Assembly (NCBI RefSeq): GCF_002368395.1
Contig: NZ_AP018254.1
Location: 2,232,001-2,296,000 of the forward strand
Length of the DNA: 64,000 bases
Direction of reading: 5' to 3'
Source of the DNA: Calothrix sp. NIES-3974
Lineage (GTDB): Bacteria > Cyanobacteriota > Cyanobacteriia > Cyanobacteriales > Nostocaceae
The notes under the pieces: generated by a model
Seen by the model: the letters and a program-made list of their open reading frames with translations, nothing else
What the model was told of the DNA's origin: nothing
Databases searched by the model: none
Program-made: the position numbers and the translations under genes
Shown here: positions 1-10,012 of the stretch, one piece after another
How positions within the stretch are numbered: the stretch's first letter is position 1
Layout of the letters: every line of letters begins with the position of its first letter

Positions 1-74
1 GTTAGTATGACAATCAGGATCCAAGGGGCATTTATACCCTAAAACATGATAATGATAATCGCCTACAGGGCTAA

Positions 75-239
75 AAATATCTTACTGCAAGTGTTTCAGA
101 CAAAGTGACTATCGGTTTTACCCAGTGTTTGGAGGGTATTCCGGGTATGAGGGATGAACATTTTTTTGTAGGTTTTCAGGATATCCCTTATTTCGACTTT
201 ATTGAAGAGGAAATGGTAGCAAGATCAGAAATCAGATAG
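75..239 (+). other. Open-frame remnant, unknown
   Basis: A frame stays open from just after a TAA at 72-74 to a TAG at 237-239 and reads like protein (for example FVGFQDIPYFDFIEEEMVA). It has one internal ATG at about 147 but no convincing ribosome binding site. It may be the 3' scrap of a gene cut by the neighbouring transposable element, or chance. I do not recognise it. No other feature is seen in the first 245 bases. Confidence 0.2.
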
Positions 240-245
240 TTTGGA

Positions 246-770
246 ATGTTTCTGATGAGCTTGCTACGGGAAGAATTTCTTGTTTTCATGCTACCGTTTG
301 CGGCTGCATTTTCCAAGCCAGTTTGGGAATCTGCGATCGCATTAGTTATAGGAAGCCATACTAACCCCTGGCAAACGCACCGTCAGCGCGATTTAACGAG
401 TGCTGGGCTGGGCGAAACGCCAGGACTTTCAAACCGATCACAGGGTGTTGAATCGAGCGAAATGGTCGAGTCGGCGCTTGGGTGAGATATTGCTGCGGCA
501 ATTGGTGACAGTGTTTGCACCAACCGGAACGCTAGTGATGGGACTAGACGAAACGATTGAACGGCGATGGGGTCAACGGATTGCAGCGCGTGGCATTTAC
601 CGCGACCCAGTGCGTTCGAGCCATGAGCATGTGGTCAAGGCGAGTGGGTTGCGTTGGATCAGCCTGATGCTGTTAGTGCCGATTCGGTAGGTGCTGGTGC
701 GTGACCCGCTCGGACACTTGGAAGCGCAAGCCTTTCTCTGCACGAATCTCAATGCGACTCCACCTGAAAG
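246..770 (+). pseudogene. Decayed IS701-like (DDE_5-type) transposase
   Basis: Translated pieces match the pattern of cyanobacterial DDE_5/IS701-like transposases: an N-terminal piece (FAAAFSKPVWESAIALVIG), then RTVSA, then HRVLNRAKWSS, then the catalytic-region signature MGLDETIERRWGQRI...IYRDPVRSS. The reading frame is broken by a one-base insertion near 354, where the frame changes after IG. In-frame stops lie at 394-396 and 688-690. After the second stop the same frame resumes as VRDPLGHLEAQAF, a segment that lies much further downstream in full-length members, so an internal deletion is likely. Homology ends near 770, where a dispersed repeat starts. No terminal inverted repeats were found. 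The gene is certainly non-functional; the family name is from memory of the motifs. Confidence 0.75.
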
Positions 771-850
771 TTTTAGGGATTTGCGAGAAATCCGGCTATA
801 GTTTTATTAATACATTCGCCCCGCATTATTTTTGTTCGATTTTTGAATCT

Positions 851-1663
851 ATGAAATCCTATCTCGCAGCTGCGGTTCAAATGACTAGTGTGCCTGATTT
901 ACACAAAAATTTAGCTCAGGCAGAAGAATTAATTGATTTGGCTGTTCGTCAGGGTGCGGAGTTGGTGGGTTTGCCGGAAAATTTCGCCTTTATGGGAGAA
1001 GAAAGTGATAAACTGGCCCAAGCTGCCCATATTGCCCAGGAAACGGAAAAGTTCCTCTCCACGATGGCACAACGCTATCAGGTGACGCTTCTTGGTGGTG
1101 GTTTTCCCATTCCCACTGATTCGGGTAAAGTTTATAATACAGCCTTGCTGGTCAATCCCAGTGGTCAAGAACTTAGTCGCTACTACAAAGTACACCTATT
1201 TGATGTTAACGTACCCGATGGTAATACCTACCGCGAATCCACTACGGTTATGGCAGGAACAAAACTACCGGATGTGTGTGTAACTGAAAACTTGGGTAAT
1301 ATTGGTTTATCTGTGTGTTACGATGTGCGCTTTCCGGAAATTTATCGCCACATGTCTGACAAAGGTGCGCATATTCTCTTCGTTCCGGCTGCTTTTACTG
1401 CGTTTACGGGTAAAGACCATTGGCAGATCCTTTTACAAGCTCGTGCCATTGAAAATACTTGCTATGTCATTGCTCCCGCCCAAACTGGTATCAATTACAA
1501 CCGTCGCCAAACCCACGGTCATGCCATGATTATCGACCCCTGGGGAATGATTCTCGCTGATGCAGGGGATAAAATTGGTGTGGCGATCGCAGAAATTAAT
1601 CCCCAGCGTTTAGAACAAGTCCGTAGACAGATGCCTAGTCTCCAACATCGAATTTTTAATTAG
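851..1663 (+). CDS. Carbon-nitrogen hydrolase, Nit1/NIT-type omega-amidase family
   Basis: Protein of 270 residues of the nitrilase superfamily. The catalytic triad is visible: Glu43 (GLPENFAF), Lys113 (YYKVHLFDV) and Cys156 (LSVCYDVRFPE). The CYDVRFPE context and DVNVPDG segment are those of the Nit1/NIT2 branch, whose members hydrolyse deaminated glutathione or omega-amides in a metabolite-repair role. The substrate here is inferred only from the family. The open frame extends 50 codons upstream to 701, but that part translates transposase and repeat sequence, so the ATG at 851 is chosen; it gives the family's usual length and N-terminus (AAAVQMTS). It is a lone gene, facing the convergent petJ. 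Confidence 0.9.
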   Translation: MKSYLAAAVQMTSVPDLHKNLAQAEELIDLAVRQGAELVGLPENFAFMGEESDKLAQAAHIAQETEKFLSTMAQRYQVTLLGGGFPIPTDSGKVYNTALLVNPSGQELSRYYKVHLFDVNVPDGNTYRESTTVMAGTKLPDVCVTENLGNIGLSVCYDVRFPEIYRHMSDKGAHILFVPAAFTAFTGKDHWQILLQARAIENTCYVIAPAQTGINYNRRQTHGHAMIIDPWGMILADAGDKIGVAIAEINPQRLEQVRRQMPSLQHRIFN

Positions 1664-1774
1664 GGATAGAATGATGGGGAATGGCGAGCAAACAACATGT
1701 AATTCCTGATTACCCATGCCTACTCACCACTCCCCAATCTCAAATCTAGAATCTAAAATCCAAAATTCTTGATT

Positions 1775-2110
1775 CTATGACCAACCTTTGGTAGCTTTTT
1801 CGTAAACGTAGGTGGCTACATCTTCGATTTGGGTGGCGTTTAAGCGACCTTTAAATGCTGGCATCGCGTTTTTACCATTTGTCACCTGGGTGGCGATCGC
1901 TTCCACTGAATACATACCGTATTTTTCTAATGCATCTTTTTGTAAAGTTTTATTGGCTTGAACTAGGTTCTTACCACCAGCATGACAGGATGCACAATTT
2001 GCCGAAAATATTTTTGCTCCACTTGCAGCGTCTCCTGCTAAGGCTGGACTGCTAAATGCAAGGGTAAAAATTGCGATCGCAGCAAATAATACGGAAATCA
2101 AACGCTTCAT
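1775..2110 (-). CDS. petJ: Cytochrome c6 precursor
   Basis: Protein of 111 residues. It has a Sec signal peptide (residues 1-25, ending SSPALA before GDAASG), a CASCH haem-binding motif (Cys39, Cys42, His43) and the axial Met83 in NAMPAF. Cytochrome c6 is the soluble lumenal electron carrier between cytochrome b6f and photosystem I or terminal oxidase, an alternative to plastocyanin. The frame is open 33 codons further upstream, but the signal peptide begins at the ATG at 2110, and a purine-rich stretch precedes it. The length and the C-terminal [13 protein letters not shown] are typical of PetJ. Copper-dependent control is known in the family, but no operator was identified here. Confidence 0.95.
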   Translation of the reverse strand: MKRLISVLFAAIAIFTLAFSSPALAGDAASGAKIFSANCASCHAGGKNLVQANKTLQKDALEKYGMYSVEAIATQVTNGKNAMPAFKGRLNATQIEDVATYVYEKATKGWS

Positions 2111-2340
2111 TTTGTGTTCTCTCTGTAACATTAAGGTCAAAGACGAAAATCCTTTAATATTCTCAACTTCAGGTCTTTTTTCGTCAAACGACAAGCTGTC
2201 ATAGTTCACATTTTTTATTGATTTTTAATTATTTTTGTAAAATAATATTAATCAAGTTGAAATTGAGCGGGTTTATTAATTGCGATGGCAGTTTAAGTAT
2301 TAATATGTAATTTTCTGATGTAAATGTGTTTTCAACAACT

Positions 2341-3450
2341 TTAACTAGATAATTTATGGGTAGCAATAATATGTAAATCTACATCTGGTAGAGAACGCAT
2401 AAGTTTTTGCACTAAGGAACCACGAAACAGTAAATACCAGCGTGAACGACGGGTTTCACCGACAACTATTTGTGTAATTCGCTCTTTGATTGCGGTATCG
2501 ATGATTGTGGAGACAACATCAGGGGAGCGAATTTGTAAAAATTTGCCGCCAAAATCTTGACAGATTCTGTTACAGGTTTCGATGTGTAAGCTTTCGGAAC
2601 GTGTGAGAAACCGCTCCGGGTTATCAACAAATAGTACATACAATTTTGCATTCATATAATGAGCAATTCTCGCTCCTCTTCGTAATAATTGAATTGAATT
2701 AGGATATGTAGAGATGCAGACTAAAACTCGTTCGTGGATATTGCAGTAACACCTATCGGAATTGGAATCAATCCCATCTTCTTCAATATTATCGGCAACT
2801 TCCCGCAGTGCTAATTCACGTAAAGCGATTAAATTACGTTTTTGAAAGAAATTTTGGAGGGCTTGATCAATTTTTTCCGGTGCATAGATTTTACCTTCTC
2901 GTAATCTCTCCTGTAAAGTTTCGGGAGTCACATCGACTACGACAACTTCATCCGCATCATCTAGAATTCGGTCGGGAATTCTTTCTCGGACAACGATACC
3001 AGAAATTTTTAAAACCAAATCATTTAAGCTTTCTAAATGTTGAATATTGAGAGTGGAGAAAACATCAATTCCAGCATCCAAAATTTGTTCCACATCTTGA
3101 TAGCGTTTTGTATGGCGAGAACCGGGAATATTTGTATGGGCTAATTCATCAATTAAAACTAATTGAGGTTGACGCTGAATAATTGCATCAGTATCCATTT
3201 CCGTGAGAACCGTTGAGGATACAATTAATTGTTTAGGAGGGATAATTTCTAAGCCCACGGATTTAGCTTGAGTTTTCTCCCTACCGTGGGTTTCTAGCAA
3301 ACCAATCACAACATCAATTCCTTCCTGTTTGAGGTTCAAACCTTCTTCTAACATGCGATAGGTTTTACCAACACCAGGAGACATACCAATAAATATTTTG
3401 TGTTTTCCCCGACGTTTTTTGCCGTGGTCGTAGAGACGGGAGTTAGACAT
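2341..3450 (-). CDS. kdpD: Truncated KdpD-like protein (KdpD and USP domains only)
   Basis: Protein of 369 residues equivalent to the N-terminal cytoplasmic half of E. coli KdpD. The KdpD domain carries a Walker A motif, GMSPGVGKT (22-30), and DELAHTN (101-107). It is followed by a universal-stress-protein-like domain from about residue 241. The four transmembrane helices, HisKA and ATPase domains of a full sensor kinase (about 900 residues) are absent, so it cannot phosphorylate a regulator by itself. Truncated KdpD is known from Anabaena kdp operons. It is the last gene of kdpABGCD, starting 4 bases after kdpC ends, so the two are probably co-translated. A role in K+ sensing or Kdp control is inferred. 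Confidence 0.93.
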   Translation of the reverse strand: MSNSRLYDHGKKRRGKHKIFIGMSPGVGKTYRMLEEGLNLKQEGIDVVIGLLETHGREKTQAKSVGLEIIPPKQLIVSSTVLTEMDTDAIIQRQPQLVLIDELAHTNIPGSRHTKRYQDVEQILDAGIDVFSTLNIQHLESLNDLVLKISGIVVRERIPDRILDDADEVVVVDVTPETLQERLREGKIYAPEKIDQALQNFFQKRNLIALRELALREVADNIEEDGIDSNSDRCYCNIHERVLVCISTYPNSIQLLRRGARIAHYMNAKLYVLFVDNPERFLTRSESLHIETCNRICQDFGGKFLQIRSPDVVSTIIDTAIKERITQIVVGETRRSRWYLLFRGSLVQKLMRSLPDVDLHIIATHKLSS

Positions 3451-3454
3451 AATT

Positions 3455-4027
3455 TTATCGTTGATTGTCCAATGACAAATTTAATTTCAAGACATTTACA
3501 CTTGGTTCACCGAAAATTCCCAAAAAGGGAGCATCTGTATTTTGGGCAATCAAAGCTTGAACCTGATCCGGTGATAGGGAACGAGATTTAGCGACCCTGG
3601 GAATTTGGGCGATCGCGGCTTCAATGGTAATATGGGGATCGAGTCCGGAAGCGGATGTATACAACAGGTCTGCCGTCGGTTTGATTCCTTGACTAGATAG
3701 TTTTGTCACCTGTACTCGGATGCGTTGAATTAAATCCGGATTACCTGGTGCAATATTACTTGCTCCTGACACTCCTGTGGGTGCGTAGTCTTCTCCTTCA
3801 CTATAATTGATGGTACTAGGACGACTCCAGAAATAACCTTCACGACTAAAATTTTGCCCAATTAAAGTGCTACCGATTACTTGTTGTTGTGAGTTTATAA
3901 TTAGGCTACCATTTGCTTGAAAAGGAAATGCTGTTTGACTAATGAAAATCATTAAAAATGGGTAAATTAAAGCTGTTAAAACCCATAGTACGAAAAAATT
4001 ACGAATGGCAATGATTAGTTCCCGCAT
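3455..4027 (-). CDS. kdpC: Potassium-transporting ATPase subunit C
   Basis: Protein of 190 residues with one N-terminal membrane helix (about 10-30) followed by a periplasmic-side domain. Typical KdpC motifs are present: GSLIINSQQQVIGSTLIGQNF, FWSRPS, ASGLDPHIT and ALIAQN. KdpC stabilises the KdpFABC complex and is needed for high-affinity ATP-driven K+ uptake. It sits between kdpG (189 bases upstream) and kdpD (4 bases downstream) on the same strand. The length matches the family and nothing looks damaged. Confidence 0.96.
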   Translation of the reverse strand: MRELIIAIRNFFVLWVLTALIYPFLMIFISQTAFPFQANGSLIINSQQQVIGSTLIGQNFSREGYFWSRPSTINYSEGEDYAPTGVSGASNIAPGNPDLIQRIRVQVTKLSSQGIKPTADLLYTSASGLDPHITIEAAIAQIPRVAKSRSLSPDQVQALIAQNTDAPFLGIFGEPSVNVLKLNLSLDNQR

Positions 4028-4215
4028 TGGTTATACCACTATAGATTTTATAGATTTTGCAGAAAGTTGTAGGGAAATTTATTCTTCCACCCAACTTTCC
4101 CAGACGGATTTTGGATTACTTGAGTGAGAAGTCCTTACAGACTATGGATTGAAAAATGCTTGCAAGGTAATACTTCTCAGCATCTATACTGTCGCATTTA
4201 TTATTCAAATTGGGG

Positions 4216-4455
4216 TTAAAACTTCTCTGGTTGTAAAATGACAGCAAATAAATAAATTCCCAGACTCAGGGTGACTAAGATTAATAAGCCGATCGCAAAG
4301 GCTGTATTTCGATTAATTCCTTGTGCAGAAGTAGCATACACCGCAGGAGCTAAAGCGACATTCAATATCAAAGCGAATAATATCCACTTGGGGTATTTTT
4401 GTTGTGGGAATTCAGAGAGAATAAATTTCAGTATTTGCACAATATTTTTCCACAT
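4216..4455 (-). CDS. kdpG: KdpG/KdpF-like small membrane protein
   Basis: Protein of 79 residues with two predicted membrane helices (about 24-42 and 51-73). The last third, LGIYLFAVILQPEKF, closely resembles the end of the 29-residue KdpF subunit (LxxALLxPEKF), so this looks like KdpF carrying an extra N-terminal hydrophobic segment. Its place between kdpB and kdpC matches kdpG of the Anabaena kdpABGCD operon. Family knowledge: KdpF stabilises the KdpABC complex. Equivalence of KdpG to KdpF is inferred from the C-terminal motif. The start ATG at 4455 is the only good one. Confidence 0.8.
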   Translation of the reverse strand: MWKNIVQILKFILSEFPQQKYPKWILFALILNVALAPAVYATSAQGINRNTAFAIGLLILVTLSLGIYLFAVILQPEKF

Positions 4456-4625
4456 GATTTCGGTGTTTCCAGAAAAAAGGGAGATATAGAAGGTATTAAT
4501 GATTATTTTGGCTATCTTAGGGCTTACACATTCCTGGTGAAAAAGTCAGGTTCTGAGAAAGCGGATTTTTCGTTTTCAATTACTTCCAGTTCCCCACTCG
4601 CAAAAAATGACTTTTCATCCAACCT

Positions 4626-6716
4626 CTAAGCTAAACCAACTACTGTAATCAAAATATCAATCATCTTCACAGCAATAAAGGGAGCAACCACCCCTCCCAA
4701 TCCATAGATCAGGATATTACGTTTTAAGAGTTGATTCGCTGTTAAAGGACGGAATTCTACCCCTTTTAAAGCCAAGGGAATCAAAGCCGGAATAATCAAA
4801 GCATTGTATATTAACGCTGATAAAACAGCCGATTGAGCGCTGGATAATCCCATAATATTTAAAGCCCCAATACCTGTAGATGCAAACATGGCAGGAATAA
4901 TTGCAAAATATTTGGCAATATCATTAGCAAGAGAAAATGTTGTCAATGCACCACGGGTAATCAATAATTGTTTACCAATTGTCACCAGGTCAATCAATTT
5001 GGTGGGGTCTGAATCCAAATCCACCATATTTGCAGCTTCTTTTGCTGCTTGGGTTCCCGAATTCATCGCTAAACCGACATTTGCTTGTGCAAGTGCAGGT
5101 GCATCATTAGTTCCATCCCCTGTCATCGCAACTAATTTACCCTTAGCTTGTTCTGTTTGAATGACCTCAATTTTGTCCTCTGGGGTTGCTTCCGCAATAA
5201 AGTCATCTACTCCCGCTTCGGCTGCAATTACGGAAGCTGTAATCCGATTATCTCCTGTTAACATCACCGTACGTACCCCCATGCGTCGTAATTGATCAAA
5301 ACGCTCCCGAATGCCTGGTTTCACGATATCCTTCAGGTAAATAACTCCATAGGTATCCCCGTTACGACAAACCGCGAGGGGAGTACCCCCTAACCTAGAT
5401 ACCTGTTCATAGGCTATATCCAATGCTTGTGGTGGTTCCTGACCACGGGACTTGACAAAACTACGAATTGCATCCACTGCTCCTTTACGAAATTCATCAC
5501 CGTTACTGAAATTGGTTCCACTCATACGGGTACGAGCGGAAAATTCAACTCCTTCTGCACTTTCTTGATCAAAGTTAATCTTGGCACCCATTTTCTCCGC
5601 TAAGCGTAAAATTGACTTGCCTTCGGGGGTAGTATCAAATAAACTGGCTGCCATTGCCACTGTTGCAACTTCTGGGACTGTGTGACCGTTGACCGGGATA
5701 AATTCCTCTGCTAGACGATTTCCCAGGGTAATAGTACCGGTCTTATCAAGGACTAAGGTATTGATATCACCACAGGCTTCAACCGCTCGTCCAGAGGTGG
5801 CAACAACGTTAAATTGGGCTACCCGATCCATACCAGCAATCCCAATTGCACTGAGTAAACCACCGATGGTTGTAGGAATTAATGCAACTAGCAGGGCAAT
5901 GAGAATAGGGACGCTAACAGGGCTATTTACGTAGTTGGCAGGGGTGGGGATAGTGGCCACTACAACTAAAAATACCAGAGTCAAAACCGCTAGGAGTACG
6001 GTTAGGGCAATTTCATTGGGGGTTTTACTGCGTTCTGCACCTTCAACTAGGGCAATCATCCGGTCAATAAAACCTTTTCCCGGATCGGCACTAATCCGGA
6101 TAATTAACATGTCGGAAACTATACGAGTACCACCAGTAACAGTACTAGCAACATCGGAACCGGGTTCTTTTAGTACAGGTGCAGACTCTCCAGTGATGGC
6201 AGACTCATCAACGGAAGCAATTCCTTCTATCACCTCCCCATCCGCAGGAATCATATCCCCTGCTTCAATTTTAATGCGATCGCCTTTGCGTAAGTTGGTG
6301 GAGGGAACCTGTTCAATCCTCCCATCTGGTAAAAGTTTTTTGGCTAAGGTATCGGCTTTGGTGGAACGGAGGGAATCGGCTTGGGCTTTTCCTCGTCCTT
6401 CTGCAACTGCTTCGGCAAAATTCGCAAAAATAACTGTGAAAAAGAGAATTAGGGTGATTAAAGCGTTGAATAGGTGGGGGTTTTCTCCGGTTACGTTTCC
6501 GAATAAATTGGGATTGATGGTTAACATCCCTGTGATAATTGTGCCCATCCATACTAGGAACATGACTGGATTTTTGAGGGCGATACGGGGATGAAGTTTG
6601 ACAAAAGCTTGTTGAACTGCACGTCGGTAAATACCTTGTGTGTTCACTTTCGGAGTGTGTCGTCGCGATTGACGTGTTCCTCCCAATGAGGGGATTTTTC
6701 TGATTTGGTTTGGCAT
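4626..6716 (-). CDS. kdpB: Potassium-transporting P-type ATPase, subunit B
   Basis: Catalytic subunit of the Kdp K+ pump, 696 residues. P-type ATPase signatures are intact: TGES actuator motif (175-178), phosphorylation site DKTGT (Asp324), a GDN motif in [10 protein letters not shown] and the hinge [16 protein letters not shown] near residue 535. Membrane helices lie around 50-100, 235-290 and in the last 110 residues. The N-terminus (about 45 residues rich in Arg/Lys) is slightly longer than that of E. coli KdpB. It lies 202 bases downstream of kdpA. The spacer contains a GACGCGCTAGGTGCGTC hairpin and no gene. Confidence 0.97.
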   Translation of the reverse strand: MPNQIRKIPSLGGTRQSRRHTPKVNTQGIYRRAVQQAFVKLHPRIALKNPVMFLVWMGTIITGMLTINPNLFGNVTGENPHLFNALITLILFFTVIFANFAEAVAEGRGKAQADSLRSTKADTLAKKLLPDGRIEQVPSTNLRKGDRIKIEAGDMIPADGEVIEGIASVDESAITGESAPVLKEPGSDVASTVTGGTRIVSDMLIIRISADPGKGFIDRMIALVEGAERSKTPNEIALTVLLAVLTLVFLVVVATIPTPANYVNSPVSVPILIALLVALIPTTIGGLLSAIGIAGMDRVAQFNVVATSGRAVEACGDINTLVLDKTGTITLGNRLAEEFIPVNGHTVPEVATVAMAASLFDTTPEGKSILRLAEKMGAKINFDQESAEGVEFSARTRMSGTNFSNGDEFRKGAVDAIRSFVKSRGQEPPQALDIAYEQVSRLGGTPLAVCRNGDTYGVIYLKDIVKPGIRERFDQLRRMGVRTVMLTGDNRITASVIAAEAGVDDFIAEATPEDKIEVIQTEQAKGKLVAMTGDGTNDAPALAQANVGLAMNSGTQAAKEAANMVDLDSDPTKLIDLVTIGKQLLITRGALTTFSLANDIAKYFAIIPAMFASTGIGALNIMGLSSAQSAVLSALIYNALIIPALIPLALKGVEFRPLTANQLLKRNILIYGLGGVVAPFIAVKMIDILITVVGLA

Positions 6717-6918
6717 TGGTTGGCAATTAGGAATTAAAAATAGGGAATTGGTAGTCTTCTGTTTCAGTAGTTAAGGACGCGCTAGGTGCGTCTATGGATT
6801 TTGGCTGCTATGCTGGAGCCCAATGTCGCAAGTTGCATGATTAACAAACCCTTACACAGAAATACTTTTCAACATCTATAACTGTCAAATTCATGTCTAC
6901 AATTGGTATAATTTATCC

Positions 6919-8598
6919 TCATCCGGCAAGTTGAAAGGCTTCCGCAATCGGACCAAGAACGAGGACGGGGAGAAAAGTCAGTGCGCCGAGGATTAAAATT
7001 ACACCTGCGGTGATGGTGGTAAACATTCCCGTATCTGTGCGGAGGGTACCGATGGTTTCGGGAATGGTTTGTTTGTGGGAAATACTATCTGCAAGCAAAA
7101 TTAAAGCAATGATTGGCACGTAGCGACCAACAATTAAACCTAAGCTGGTACTGATATTCCACCAGAGGGTATTGTCTTTTAAGCCTTCAAATCCAGAACC
7201 GTTGTTAGCAGCCGCAGATGCGTATTCAAAGACTACCTGTGAGTAGCCGTGGAAACCAGGGTTACTGATACCAGAGAGTAGGTCGGGAGCAGCCATTGTG
7301 ATGGCAGCAGGGATTAAAATCATCATCGGGTGGACGAGTAAAATGACGCTTGCAAGAACTATTTCCCGTTTTTCGATTTTACGTCCCAAAAATTCCGGGG
7401 TTCGTCCCACCATTAATCCGGTTAAAAATACGGTCAAAATCAGGAAAATGTAAATATAAACTGTTCCCGTTCCCTGTCCTCCCCAGATGATTTGTAAAAA
7501 CAAATTAAATAGGGTGACACCTCCTGCTAGGGGCATGAGAGAATCATGCATACCGTTGACTGCACCACACATGGTTCCGGTGGTCGCTACTGCCCAAAAT
7601 GCGGTTAAAAAGGAACCAAATCTGACCTCCTTTCCTTCCCAATTGGGTGCAGATGTGCCCAAAATTGAGTTAACTAAGGGATTTCCCTGGTATTCGGCAA
7701 TTGCCGCGATCGCAATCAGCCCCACAAACATCACCATAATCATGGTGTACAACAACCAGGCTTGTTTGCGGTTATTGGCAATCACCCCAAAGGTATAAAT
7801 CATTGCTGTCGGTATTACCAGCATGATGACCGTTTCCAGGAGGTTGGTGAAGTTATTGGGGTTTTCATAGGGGTGGGCAGAATTGATCCCAAAAAACCCT
7901 CCACCGTTTTCACCGAGTTCTTTAATAATCTCAAAATGGGCCACTGGACCACGGGCAATGTATTGGGTAGCACCTTCCAGGGTAGTGGCAACGGCAGGAG
8001 GTGCAAGGGTTTCCGGTACACCGGCTATGACTAAAGCCATCGCTCCCACCAGGGAAATTGGCAATAGTATCCGGGTAATTGACTGGGTTAAATCGACATA
8101 AAAATTACCTAATGCCCTACCTGTGAGTCCCCGAATAAATGCGATCGCAACAGCAATTCCTGTTCCCGCAGAGGTGAACATGAGGAACCCTAAGGCAAAC
8201 ATTTGACTAAAGTAACTGTATGTTGTTTCCCCTGAGTAATGTTGTTGATTGGTGTTGGTGACAAAGGAGATGGCTGTGTGTAGAGCTAAATCCCAATTTA
8301 CACCTGTCAAATTAGTCGGATTTAAGGGTAGTAGTCCTTGTAATATGAATACAAAGAATACGAATATACCCATGACTAAGTTGCTAAAAATGACTGCTCG
8401 GATGTATTGCCATGCACTCATATTATACTGGGAACGAATTCCTGAGAGGGTATAGATTAATCGTTCCAGGGGTAATCCAATGGGGTCAAGTAAGGTGGAT
8501 TGGTGCAGGAACACACGAGCTATATAACCACCTAGTATGGGTGTGGTGATGGTAATAATTAGGAGAATTAAAGTGATTTGAATGATACCAGTAAGCAT
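6919..8598 (-). CDS. kdpA: Potassium-transporting ATPase subunit A
   Basis: K+-channel-like subunit of Kdp, 559 residues and about ten membrane helices. The four pseudo-repeats carry recognisable selectivity-filter loops: [45 protein letters not shown] and [14 protein letters not shown]. It is the first gene of kdpABGCD, reading leftwards. Its start (ATG at 8598) faces the divergent histidine kinase at 8900, leaving a 301-base AT-rich intergenic region that must hold both promoters. Family knowledge: expression is induced by K+ limitation or osmotic stress. No operator could be recognised by eye. Confidence 0.97.
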   Translation of the reverse strand: MLTGIIQITLILLIITITTPILGGYIARVFLHQSTLLDPIGLPLERLIYTLSGIRSQYNMSAWQYIRAVIFSNLVMGIFVFFVFILQGLLPLNPTNLTGVNWDLALHTAISFVTNTNQQHYSGETTYSYFSQMFALGFLMFTSAGTGIAVAIAFIRGLTGRALGNFYVDLTQSITRILLPISLVGAMALVIAGVPETLAPPAVATTLEGATQYIARGPVAHFEIIKELGENGGGFFGINSAHPYENPNNFTNLLETVIMLVIPTAMIYTFGVIANNRKQAWLLYTMIMVMFVGLIAIAAIAEYQGNPLVNSILGTSAPNWEGKEVRFGSFLTAFWAVATTGTMCGAVNGMHDSLMPLAGGVTLFNLFLQIIWGGQGTGTVYIYIFLILTVFLTGLMVGRTPEFLGRKIEKREIVLASVILLVHPMMILIPAAITMAAPDLLSGISNPGFHGYSQVVFEYASAAANNGSGFEGLKDNTLWWNISTSLGLIVGRYVPIIALILLADSISHKQTIPETIGTLRTDTGMFTTITAGVILILGALTFLPVLVLGPIAEAFQLAG

Positions 8599-8899
8599 GG
8601 GGAATTTGAGGTGAAAATCTGATGAAAATGCACAATTGTCAGAGTTTTGAAACTAGCTTCCATAATTGACTATTGTTGATTAGGTAATTCTTTTCTCGGT
8701 GTTTCCCTAGTAGTTCGATGAAATTGTGATTGACTAACTTTATTATTCAATTATTGGCCGTTGATGGCAATTAATTCTAGTTATATTTTCTTGTTTAGAT
8801 ATTATCTAAATATTCTAAACACATGTTTAATCTGTATATCTTCTGATATATAACAACAGAACTAAATTCCTTCACTGACGCTATAACCATCCACAAATA
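8599..8899. promoter_or_regulatory. Divergent control region between kdpA and the kinase gene
   Basis: This 301-base AT-rich spacer separates the start codons of kdpA (leftward) and the histidine kinase gene (rightward), so promoters for both directions must lie here. Short AT palindromes such as TTTAGATATTATCTAAA (8794-8810) are visible and could be regulator sites. No consensus promoter or known riboswitch was identified with confidence. Confidence 0.4.
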
Positions 8900-9964
8900 A
8901 TGTCTATGCCATCAGAGCGAAAAAATAACTGGATAATTGTAACCATATTTATCATGGCTATCTTGCTGGAATATACAACACCAGCAATTTATGTCTTTGG
9001 ATACTTGTATATTGGCGCATTAGTTTTTGCCTATAGTCGCTGTAGCTATCAAGTATCGATCATGTCAACTATGGCAGCAATAATTTTAACCTTATTGAAT
9101 TTAGTGATTCCCACCAGCATCAACATCTCTTTACCAATAATTGCTAATCGCTTGATTGCTGTGATTGCTTTGATGGTAACAGCATGGTTAAGCTCTCGCA
9201 ATCGTCAATACCAGGAAGCCATATCCCGACAAAAAATGAAATTACTTGCACAGGAAAAAATGGCAACACTACGGGAAGATTTTGCTTCTACCCTGACCCA
9301 CGATTTAAAAACACCCCTATTGGGTGCGATTGAAACTCTTAAAGCCTTTAAAGAGCAGAAATTTGGATCAATCAACAGCAAACAAGGTCAGGTGATAGAT
9401 ATTATGATGCGATCGCATTTTTCGACCTTGGAGTTAGTCCAAACCCTTTTGGATGTGTACCGTAATGATGCGGAAGGTTTACAGCTACAACTTCAAAATC
9501 TGGATTTGGTTAGTCTTGCTCAGGAAACCATCGCCAGTTTGAACCAATTCGCATCCACACGTCAAGTTTATATTCGCTTGAGTTTTGCCAACTCCGATTT
9601 TCCCCAATCCTGCTGGGTCAAAGGTGATCAACTCCAATTGCAACGGGTATTCGTGAATTTAATCACCAATGCAGTCAAACATTCCCTCCGCTCTGGCAAA
9701 GTGGAAGTTGTATTTAGCCTTGGAGACCAATACCACACCGTGAAAGTAATCGATCAAGGACAGGGAATTAACGACGAAGAACTGCCGTTATTATTTGAAA
9801 GATTCTACCAAGGAAAAAGCGATCGCGCTTTTAAAGGTTCAGGGTTAGGTTTATATTTAAGTCGGCAAATAATTACCGCCCATCAAGGTAAAATTTGGGC
9901 AGAGTCAAGAAGAGGGGAAGGAGCTATATTTGCTTTTAGCTTACCTGCAACCACCCCAAATTAA
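8900..9964 (+). CDS. Membrane sensor histidine kinase beside kdp
   Basis: Protein of 354 residues. The N-terminal 100 residues form three or four membrane helices with almost no periplasmic loop. A short linker helix leads to a HisKA domain with the phospho-acceptor His134 (TLTHDLKTPL), then a HATPase_c domain with an N box (LITNAVKHS), G1 (DQGQGI), F box (LFERFYQG) and G2 (GSGLGLYLS), all intact. It is divergent from kdpA and followed 48 bases later by a LuxR-type response regulator, so the two form a two-component pair. The position suggests control of kdp, since the local KdpD lacks a kinase domain. That link is inference. Confidence 0.9.
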   Translation: MSMPSERKNNWIIVTIFIMAILLEYTTPAIYVFGYLYIGALVFAYSRCSYQVSIMSTMAAIILTLLNLVIPTSINISLPIIANRLIAVIALMVTAWLSSRNRQYQEAISRQKMKLLAQEKMATLREDFASTLTHDLKTPLLGAIETLKAFKEQKFGSINSKQGQVIDIMMRSHFSTLELVQTLLDVYRNDAEGLQLQLQNLDLVSLAQETIASLNQFASTRQVYIRLSFANSDFPQSCWVKGDQLQLQRVFVNLITNAVKHSLRSGKVEVVFSLGDQYHTVKVIDQGQGINDEELPLLFERFYQGKSDRAFKGSGLGLYLSRQIITAHQGKIWAESRRGEGAIFAFSLPATTPN

Positions 9965-10012
9965 ATCTATTCCCCTTTTGATAGTTCCTGTATCCTGTAT
10001 TCCGACTTCGAT

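Noticed and set aside
5935-6594. 219-codon plus-strand frame
   Set aside because: It lies wholly opposite kdpB, whose motifs are intact, and is a shadow of that gene.
8599-8899. c-di-AMP (ydaO) riboswitch before kdpA
   Set aside because: No conserved core motif could be found in the kdpA leader.
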